From contig CAMBSA010000022.1 in NCBI GenBank assembly GCA_945869935.1, positions 1-11,305 on the forward strand: a DNA stretch of 11,305 nucleotides, in the 5' to 3' direction. Both the position numbers and the translations under genes were made by a program. This document shows positions 6,343 through 11,305 of the stretch, in pieces. The notes beneath the pieces were generated by a model. The model was not told the DNA's origin, searched no databases, and saw only the letters and a list, made by a program, of their open reading frames with translations. Numbering within the stretch: the stretch's first letter is position 1; every line of letters starts with the position of its first letter. Source of the DNA: Bordetella parapertussis. Lineage in GTDB: Bacteria; Pseudomonadota; Gammaproteobacteria; Burkholderiales; SG8-39.

Positions 6343-6915
6343 ATGACAGGCAGCCATCCGCCGGTCCACCAGATCGAGCTGCGCATCTCCGAGGTCTCGG
6401 AGCTGTTCAACTCGATGGATCCGACGCCGTTCCATCACCGCGACCTGGATACCGACGCCGAGGAGTTTATCGAGAGCTGGGCTTTGGAATTTCCACAGGA
6501 CAGCCACTTTCGCATCATCGTCCACATCGAGAACTTGCCCGCCGAGGACCCCGCCCCGATGATGGCCGAAGCGATTCACAACTACTTCGACTACAAGTCC
6601 ACACTGACCCGGCGCAACCTGCGGGTGCTATTGCTGGAGGGCCGCACCAGCTTCCTGATCGGCCTGGGTTTCCTGGCGCTGTGCCTGCTCGGTGCCGATA
6701 TTCTCGGCGGACTATCGGGCGGCACCTATCTGCGGGTTCTCAAGGAGAGCCTGACCATCGGCGGTTGGGTCGCGATGTGGCGCCCGATGCAGATTTTTCT
6801 GTACGAGTGGTGGCCACTGGTCAGGCGCATCAGGATTTACCGCAATCTCGGCCGGGCAGCCGTCCACGTGTCGCCGACCGCCTCGGGATCCCAGGTTCGC
6901 TCGACGAGAAACTAG
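6343..6915 (+). CDS. Uncharacterised membrane protein (190 aa)
   Basis: I cannot name a function. Residues 1-100 are soluble and acidic, with a stretch MDPTPFHHRDLDTDAEEFIESWALE (25-49) and a likely beta strand FRIIVHIE. They are followed by a hydrophobic helix (about 103-124) and a second hydrophobic segment (about 133-156) that contains GGWVAMWRP and IFLYEWWP. The tail is basic (RRIRIYRNLGR), which would place it in the cytoplasm. From memory, proteins with this pattern occur as hypotheticals in many Proteobacteria, so it looks like a genuine conserved family and not a spurious frame. The start ATG has no clear ribosome binding site; an in-frame stop at 6301-6303 rules out a longer form. 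It lies 39 bases after the MgtC-like gene and shares its CTAG stop with the convergent SulP gene. Confidence 0.75.
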   Translation: MTGSHPPVHQIELRISEVSELFNSMDPTPFHHRDLDTDAEEFIESWALEFPQDSHFRIIVHIENLPAEDPAPMMAEAIHNYFDYKSTLTRRNLRVLLLEGRTSFLIGLGFLALCLLGADILGGLSGGTYLRVLKESLTIGGWVAMWRPMQIFLYEWWPLVRRIRIYRNLGRAAVHVSPTASGSQVRSTRN

Positions 6916-9131
6916 GACGCCTGCACCGCCCGCAATTCGGCGTTGGTGTATCGAAGACGAACCGCAAGCATCCGCGCAAGCCCCGCCAGAAGGCTCATTG
7001 CCAGCTTGCGGTGCTCGTCCGATATCGCGTCAAATCTTGCACGCGACAGAACATACAGGTCGGTGTCTGTCTCGGTGACCGCGTCAGCCGAACGCGCATC
7101 GTGATCGAGGAAGGACATCTCCCCGAATATCACGCCGCGATGGAAGGTGGCGAGGTGGTGGTACTGGTTCTCGCCCACCGGCAGCATGATGCGCACCGCT
7201 CCCCGTCGGATCAGGAACAGTTCGTCACCCGTTTCACCCATCGAAAAAATGCGCTCCCCGGCCCTGAGCGAGCGCTTTTCCATCACCGCCTCGAGATCCA
7301 CGAGCGTTTCCGGCTTGCGGCCGCGAAACAGCTCGATCTCGCGAAGCTCCAGAGGTGCGGCGGAGACCGGCGCAGTGCGTGCCTCCGCGAGAATCCGGTT
7401 CTCGACCCATTCGAGCGCATCGTCCAGCTCGTCGACAACGTGCGCATGACGCTCCGGCACCGCGAGCCCCATTTCCCGCACGAATCCGGCGACGTTCTGA
7501 CCGCTCGGGACGCTGCGCGGCATCTGGCTGAAGATCAGCCAGGCGCCGCGCTCAAAAAGCATGTCCTCGACCTGCTGCAGCATGTGCGCGGCCGTAACAT
7601 CCACCGACTGCACCCGCCGCATGTCGAGGATCATGTACTTGCAGGTCTTGAGCTCGGGCTCAAGCGCGGTGAAGAGTTGATCGGTCGTCCCGAAGAACAG
7701 GCTTCCCTGCAGCTCAAAAATGGCCGTCCGGCTACCCAGTTGCTCGAGAATCGCACGCTCCTCCGGCGGCCGGACCTGCTTGGAAAACGCCTGATTGCCG
7801 TGTGACTTGCGCCGGACACAGGTGCTGCTGACATTCTTGCGGATGAAAAGCATGATTGCCAGGGCAATGCCCGTGGCAGAGGCCGCGATCAGGCTGACCG
7901 TCACCGCAACGGCGACGACCGAGACTATGACGATGAAATCGAGCAGCGTCGAGCGCGAGCGCAGGAGGTGCAGGCTGTTCAGATCGAACATCCTGACGCC
8001 GATGACAATCAGTATCGCGGCAAGCGAAGCAATCGGTATCCAGGCGATGAGTGAACCGAGTGCAAGGAATGCGACAAGCGCGAGAACGCCTTCGATCAGC
8101 CCCGAGGTGCGCGTCTGCGCGCCGCTGGAAATATTGACCAGTGTCGCGCCCATGGTCCCGGCACCGGGAACGCCGCCTGCGAGCGTCGATGCGAGATTGC
8201 CCAGGCCCTGCCCGATGAGTTCGCGGTTGGAATCGTGCCGGCTGCGCGTCAGTGAATCCAGAACCACGCAGGTCTTGAGCGTGTCGATCGATAGCAGCAC
8301 CGCAAGCGTGAGCGCCGGCACAAGCAGTTGCGCTATCAGGGAAAGATCCAGGCTTCCGGTGCCCTTCCACCGCGCACTGACCGTATCGAGAAAACCGGCA
8401 TCCGACCCGCCGAGCGGCCCAATGACGAGCGCATTGCCCCGCACTGCTAGCAACGACGCGTCTGCCAAGCTGAACAGGAAATACGTCAGCACGCCCGCGC
8501 CAAGACCGAGAATCGCTGCGGGAACACGCTTGGTGAGGCGGGGGGCAAGAAGCATGACCGCTGCGGTGACAGTTCCAACGGCGATACCCGTCCAGTTCCA
8601 GGCGTCCGGGCACACGAGCGCGTGCGACAGAGGCACGCCCTTCTCCACGCCGAGCAGCTTCGGTATCTGGCTCAGGATGATGATCAGCCCCACGCCGCTC
8701 AGGTAGCCGCTGACCACCGGGTAAGGCATGTACTTGATCAGCCGGCCCACGCCGATCACACCGAAGGAAATCTGCAACGCCGCGCACAACAGGCCGGTGA
8801 CCGCCATCATCAGGAGGATGGTTTCGGGTGCGGTGCCTCCCTGCATCATCTGGATGGCGAACGCGGAGAGCACCGCCGCCGCCGGGGCGCAGGGCGCCGT
8901 GATCAGACGATTCGTGCCACCAAGATACGAGGCCACCAGGCCCAACGCGGTGGCGCCGATGATGCCGGCGAGCGCCCCTTGAGCGGAAAAACTTGCACCC
9001 AGGGGAGAGAAGATGGTGACGCCGAATGCAATCGCCGAAGGAAGCGCGACCAGCATGGCCGCGAGTCCGCCCCAGAAATCACCCGCCAGCGGATTGGGTT
9101 TGGCGTCAGTCATCGCATTGGCCATAATCAT
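6912..9131 (-). CDS. SulP (SLC26-type) anion transporter with STAS and cyclic-nucleotide-binding domains
   Basis: A three-domain inner-membrane transporter of 739 residues from the ATG at 9131. Residues about 15-435 form the SulP membrane domain, with FWGGLAAMLVALPSAIAFG at the start, RLITAPCAPAAAVLSA and VPGAGTMGATLVNISSG. A cytoplasmic STAS domain follows (about 466-580), with DMRRVQSVDVTAAHML at its nucleotide-like site. A cNMP-binding domain occupies about 605-725, with phosphate-cassette residues FGEMSFL (669-675) and the key arginine R680 in ARSADA. SulP proteins carry sulfate, bicarbonate or dicarboxylates; which applies here is unknown. The two regulatory domains suggest gating by cAMP or a related ligand. 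The frame opens upstream at a TTG at 9176, but that has no ribosome binding site. ATGs at 9131, 9125 and 9113 are possible; 9131 is preferred because an upstream short frame overlaps it as ATGA. Confidence 0.9.
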   Translation of the reverse strand: MIMANAMTDAKPNPLAGDFWGGLAAMLVALPSAIAFGVTIFSPLGASFSAQGALAGIIGATALGLVASYLGGTNRLITAPCAPAAAVLSAFAIQMMQGGTAPETILLMMAVTGLLCAALQISFGVIGVGRLIKYMPYPVVSGYLSGVGLIIILSQIPKLLGVEKGVPLSHALVCPDAWNWTGIAVGTVTAAVMLLAPRLTKRVPAAILGLGAGVLTYFLFSLADASLLAVRGNALVIGPLGGSDAGFLDTVSARWKGTGSLDLSLIAQLLVPALTLAVLLSIDTLKTCVVLDSLTRSRHDSNRELIGQGLGNLASTLAGGVPGAGTMGATLVNISSGAQTRTSGLIEGVLALVAFLALGSLIAWIPIASLAAILIVIGVRMFDLNSLHLLRSRSTLLDFIVIVSVVAVAVTVSLIAASATGIALAIMLFIRKNVSSTCVRRKSHGNQAFSKQVRPPEERAILEQLGSRTAIFELQGSLFFGTTDQLFTALEPELKTCKYMILDMRRVQSVDVTAAHMLQQVEDMLFERGAWLIFSQMPRSVPSGQNVAGFVREMGLAVPERHAHVVDELDDALEWVENRILAEARTAPVSAAPLELREIELFRGRKPETLVDLEAVMEKRSLRAGERIFSMGETGDELFLIRRGAVRIMLPVGENQYHHLATFHRGVIFGEMSFLDHDARSADAVTETDTDLYVLSRARFDAISDEHRKLAMSLLAGLARMLAVRLRYTNAELRAVQAS

Positions 9132-9210
9132 TCGCACACGGAATCGAGTGATCGTGAACGCTGTGCAACGAGACAAAGCCCGGTTGATCCCGACTTCCGA
9201 GTTCGGGCGT

Positions 9211-9254
9211 GGTGCAGCAGCTTCTCCCCGGCTGCACCCAATCGGCGCCTCCTT
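9211..9254 (-). promoter_or_regulatory. SulP leader: distant Shine-Dalgarno and inverted repeat
   Basis: On the minus strand AAGGAGG (9254-9248) is followed after 6 bases by TTG (9241-9239). This opens a 37-codon frame that ends with TGA at 9130-9128, overlapping the SulP ATG (9131-9129) as ATGA. Just inside that frame lies a perfect 8-bp inverted repeat with a 12-base loop (9238-9211). This could be a translated leader that couples to, or controls, SulP translation, which lacks its own ribosome binding site. The encoded peptide is not recognisable, so the reading is tentative. Confidence 0.3.
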
Positions 9255-9294
9255 GAATGATCCGGTTGCAATCTGTGATTTTCATGCCCCACCA

Positions 9295-9323
9295 CGTATA
9301 GCGCGCAAGAATCAGGAAAGCAA
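9295..9323 (-). promoter_or_regulatory. Weak candidate sigma70 promoter for the SulP gene
   Basis: Read on the minus strand, TTGCTT (9323-9318) is followed after exactly 17 bases by TATACG (9300-9295). The matches to consensus are modest (three and four of six), but spacing and position, upstream of the AAGGAGG leader, are appropriate. Confidence 0.25.
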
Positions 9324-9485
9324 TCAGCTTCGAATGAGAACGACAATCAATGACGAATAGCCAAAGCCGGTTGCAGGTCGCGCCGCATAACGACTAACCT
9401 CCCGTTTCCTCATTTTTTCCCGCACAGATCTACTCCACGCTTCGCCCGAACCTCAGGCTGCCGGGCAATACGCAAAGGCAAAACC

Positions 9486-10613
9486 ATGGCTCCAAGAATC
9501 GCAATCATCGGCGCCGGACTCGGCGGAATCACCGCGGCACTTGCTCTGCGCAAAGCAGGGCTGGACGTATCCATCCACGAGCAGGCCCCGGTCCTGCGCG
9601 CGATCGGCGCGGCGATCACCATGACACCGAATGCGATGAAGGTCATCGGCGGGTTGGTCGCGGGTGATGCGATCCGCAGGCTCGGCTACCAGCCGCCGCG
9701 GCGCCTGAACCGCACCTGGGACACGGGGGCGATAACCTCCGAAGTCGAGCTCGGCCCTGCAGCGGAGGCGAAGTTCGGCGCACCGCTGCTCATGTTCCAC
9801 CGTGCCGAACTCCTCGCCGCACTCGCGGCCGCGATTCCGCCGGAGTCGATTCATCTCGGCCGCAAGCTTGTGTCGGTGGAGAACCTCGCCGACGGCGTAC
9901 GCGTGCGTTTTTCCGATGACAGCGAAGTCACCGCCGATGCAGTGATCGGCGCCGATGGCATTCATTCCACGGTACGCGAACTCCTGTTCGGCCCGCAGCC
10001 GCCGCATTTCACCGGCGCGGTCGGCTACCGGTCGCTGGTGCCGATCGAGCGACTGTCCGGCATGGACATTTCGCCCTTCACCAAGTGGTGGGGGCCGACG
10101 CGCGAGAGCGAAGTCGTCACCTGCCCCACCAGCGGCGGTCGCGAGTTCTATGTGTTCGCGAGCATCGCGCAGGACGCCTGGCGCGAGGAAGCCTGGTCGA
10201 CGCCGGGTGATATGCGCGAAGTGCGCGAGGCGTTCACGAACTTCGCGCCGGAATTGCAACGCGTGCTTGCCGCCTGCGACGAGACGCTCAAGAGCGCGCT
10301 GTGCGAGCGCAATCCGCTGCCCGTCTGGACGCAGTGCCGGATCACCCTGCTGGGCGACGCCTGCCATCCGATGACGCCCTTCATGGCGCAAGGCGCGGCG
10401 ATGGCGATCGAGGATTCGGCGATCCTGTCGCGCTGCCTTGCGGGCGTGTCCGCCGCGGATCTTCCCCGCGCGCTGCAGAACTACGAACATTCCCGCCGCG
10501 AGCGCACGAGCAGGATGCAGGTGTCCTCGCACAACAACCAGTGGCATGCGAATCCGGTGGACGCCAGCTGGGTGTACGGCTTTGATGCGTGGACGACGCC
10601 GCTCGCCGCGTGA
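9486..10613 (+). CDS. FAD-dependent aromatic-ring monooxygenase (NicC/salicylate hydroxylase-like)
   Basis: A 375-residue group A flavoprotein hydroxylase of the PHBH fold, expected to use NAD(P)H and O2 to hydroxylate an aromatic acid in the cytoplasm. The FAD-binding GAGLGG is at 9-14, with the ribose-binding glutamate E32 at the end of the second strand. The DG motif IGADGIHSTVRE is at 154-165 and the GD motif LLGDACHPMTPFMAQGAAMAIEDSA at 288-312. KWWGPTR (200-206), RNPLPVW (275-281) and the C-terminal WVYGFD (362-367) resemble 6-hydroxynicotinate 3-monooxygenase (NicC) as I recall it. However, the residue aligned with an active-site histidine of NicC appears to be threonine (T45 in GAAITMTPN), so the substrate may differ. 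Length is normal. An AAAGG ribosome binding site lies 7 bases before the ATG. No other ring-degradation genes adjoin it; hairpin repeats follow its stop. Confidence 0.87.
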   Translation: MAPRIAIIGAGLGGITAALALRKAGLDVSIHEQAPVLRAIGAAITMTPNAMKVIGGLVAGDAIRRLGYQPPRRLNRTWDTGAITSEVELGPAAEAKFGAPLLMFHRAELLAALAAAIPPESIHLGRKLVSVENLADGVRVRFSDDSEVTADAVIGADGIHSTVRELLFGPQPPHFTGAVGYRSLVPIERLSGMDISPFTKWWGPTRESEVVTCPTSGGREFYVFASIAQDAWREEAWSTPGDMREVREAFTNFAPELQRVLAACDETLKSALCERNPLPVWTQCRITLLGDACHPMTPFMAQGAAMAIEDSAILSRCLAGVSAADLPRALQNYEHSRRERTSRMQVSSHNNQWHANPVDASWVYGFDAWTTPLAA

Positions 10614-10621
10614 GATGCCAT

Positions 10622-10709
10622 GCCGGACGACTTGTCGTCCGGCTCGTAATGCGATTTCGGACGACAAGTCGTCCGGCTCGTAATTCCATCCGGACGGGAA
10701 ACTGTCCGG
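10622..10709. repeat. Three tandem copies of a ~33-34-base hairpin repeat, possible bidirectional terminator
   Basis: Copy 1 is a perfect palindrome, GCCGGACGAC-TT-GTCGTCCGGC (10622-10643). Copy 2 is CGGACGAC-AA-GTCGTCCG (10658-10675) and copy 3 is a degenerate CCGGAC-N8-GTCCGG (10690-10709). Copies 1 and 2 are both followed by the same CTCGTAAT; copy 3 by a decayed form. Unit spacing is 34 then 33 bases. The array begins 9 bases after the monooxygenase stop and lies between convergent genes. It may end transcripts from both sides, or be a dispersed palindromic (REP-like) element; no other copy was noticed in the window. I do not recognise it as a named family. Confidence 0.7.
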
Positions 10710-10724
10710 CGCGTCGTGCCCTGC

Positions 10725-10776
10725 CCGGCCGAAAGCCGAGCCGGTCGAACCGGTAGAACCGGTAGAACCGGCCGAA
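10725..10776. repeat. 9-base tandem repeat CCGGTMGAA next to the TctC-like stop codon
   Basis: Four contiguous units occupy 10741-10776: CCGGTCGAA, CCGGTAGAA, CCGGTAGAA, CCGGCCGAA. A further CCGGCCGAA at 10725-10733 is separated by seven bases. The last unit abuts the minus-strand stop (TAG, 10779-10777). A 6-bp stem, GGCCGA with TCGGCC (10770-10775 and 10781-10786), spans that stop. It is a short, slippage-prone repeat outside coding sequence. Confidence 0.65.
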
Positions 10777-11305
10777 CTAGTCGGCCTTGATCCCGAGCCT
10801 GCGGATCATGTCGGGCCAGATGGCGAGGCCTTCACGGATCACCCTGGACGATTCTTCGGTGCCGATCGGCCAGGGCGTGAAGCCGATCTCGCCCATGCGT
10901 TTTGCGATTTCCTCCGAGCCCACCGCCGCCACCAACTCGCGGCTCATGCGCGCCACGATGTCCGGCGGCGAGCCCGCGGCGGTGACGATTCCGTTCCATG
11001 CGAAGGCCTCAAAACCGGGAGAGACCGACTCGGACACCGTAGGCACGTCGGGCAGAATCGCCCAACGCGTCTTGCCGGTCACCGCGAGCACCCGGATTTT
11101 GCCGCTCTGCAGGTGCGGCCGCGCGGTCGCCTGGTCGAGCATGCTGAACGGAACCACGCCGCCGGCAACATCCACCGCCGCCGGCACGGTGCTGCGGTAG
11201 GGCACCTCGCGAATGTCCAGACCCATCTTCTGCTTGAACAGTTCCATCGCGAGGAAGTGCGGCGAACCCTTGCCCGCGGACGAATACGACTGCTTGCCCG
11301 GTTCC
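10777..11305 (-). CDS. Bug/TctC-family tripartite tricarboxylate transporter-type binding protein (C-terminal part, runs off right edge)
   Basis: About 175 C-terminal residues are visible; the frame continues to the window edge with no start, and an internal ATG at 11247 is not the true start. Typical Bug proteins are about 320 residues, so over half is present. Family hallmarks are YSSAGKGSPHFLAMELFKQKMG, then EVPYRSTVPAAVDVAGGVVPFSMLD (ligand-loop region), GKIRVLAVTGKTRWAILPDVPTVSES, and GFEAFAWNGIVTAAGSPPDIVARMSRELVAAV. This is a periplasmic carboxylate-binding fold; in betaproteobacteria such proteins often occur as orphans, without the TctA/TctB membrane partners. Partners, if any, would lie outside the window. 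Ligand unknown. Confidence 0.9.
   Translation of the reverse strand, partial: EPGKQSYSSAGKGSPHFLAMELFKQKMGLDIREVPYRSTVPAAVDVAGGVVPFSMLDQATARPHLQSGKIRVLAVTGKTRWAILPDVPTVSESVSPGFEAFAWNGIVTAAGSPPDIVARMSRELVAAVGSEEIAKRMGEIGFTPWPIGTEESSRVIREGLAIWPDMIRRLGIKAD

Larger units (their letters stand above)
9132..9485. other. Divergent intergenic region between the SulP and monooxygenase genes
   Basis: About 350 bases with no supported gene. On the minus (SulP) side it contains a strong AAGGAGG (9254-9248) over 110 bases before the chosen SulP start, an 8-bp inverted repeat GGTGCAGC/GCTGCACC (9211-9218 and 9231-9238) and a weak promoter candidate. On the plus side a short AAAGG ribosome binding site at 9474-9478 precedes the monooxygenase ATG by 7 bases; I found no convincing promoter for that gene. 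A T6 run at 9413-9418 lacks a preceding stem. Confidence 0.6.

Noticed and set aside
5692..6579. A 295-codon minus-strand frame opposite the MgtC/DUF4010 and 190-residue genes.
   Set aside because: No recognisable domain, and it bridges two well-supported plus-strand genes.
7732..8787. A 351-codon minus-strand frame within the SulP gene.
   Set aside because: It is a shifted frame of the same strand giving an Arg/Cys-rich translation; the SulP frame has complete domains.
9106..9285. A 59-codon minus-strand frame beginning MKITDCNRII that ends just past the most internal SulP start candidate.
   Set aside because: Only a poor ribosome binding site, no recognisable features, and it competes with the TTG frame that is better placed after AAGGAGG.
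10622..10709. A CRISPR array, suggested by regularly spaced repeats of about 34 bases.
   Set aside because: The period consists of a self-complementary stem and a short linker that is itself conserved; there are no variable spacers and no cas genes.

Overview
The window reads as an ordinary chromosomal segment of a GC-rich proteobacterium. A betaproteobacterium (Burkholderiales-like) is most likely. This is an inference from the high GC, the branched-chain-amino-acid-type (Liv/HAAT) ABC transporter cluster with neighbouring catabolic genes, a salicylate-hydroxylase-like monooxygenase, and a Bug/TctC-type binding protein, a family greatly expanded in that order. I see no phage, transposase, CRISPR array, tRNA or rRNA.

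Left block (1-4942). A tightly packed minus-strand operon runs livH-livM-livG-livF. Every junction is a 4-base start/stop overlap (ATGA, GTGA, ATGA). About 38 bases after livF there is the first dozen codons of another gene, probably a short-chain dehydrogenase/reductase, cut by the window edge. Divergent from livH, across a 405-base control region, is the cognate periplasmic binding protein with its own signal peptide. Together these make one complete ABC importer: binding protein, two permeases, two ATPases. The substrate is uncertain, because this family carries branched-chain amino acids, amides, urea and aromatic or dicarboxylic acids. The control region holds a good 24-bp imperfect palindrome, an extended -10 promoter for the binding protein, and a 9-bp inverted repeat ending three bases before the livH start codon. 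A GC-rich hairpin follows the binding-protein gene.

Middle block (5053-9485). A plus-strand MgtC/SapB-DUF4010 membrane protein is followed 39 bases later by an uncharacterised 190-residue membrane protein. The latter converges on a minus-strand SulP anion transporter that carries both STAS and cyclic-nucleotide-binding domains. The two convergent genes share a single CTAG as both stop codons. The SulP leader (9132-9485 region) has a strong Shine-Dalgarno sequence far upstream of the annotated start and a short frame that ends in an ATGA overlap with it.

Right block (9486-11305). A plus-strand group A flavin monooxygenase (NicC/salicylate-hydroxylase-like) converges on the 3' part of a minus-strand Bug/TctC-type binding protein that runs off the right edge. 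Between their stop codons lie three tandem copies of a hairpin repeat about 33-34 bases long, followed by a 9-base tandem repeat that abuts the TctC stop.

No clearly new multi-gene system stands out. The best leads are non-coding (the dyad at 3625-3648, the livH leader hairpin, the hairpin array at 10622-10709) and the uncharacterised 190-residue protein.
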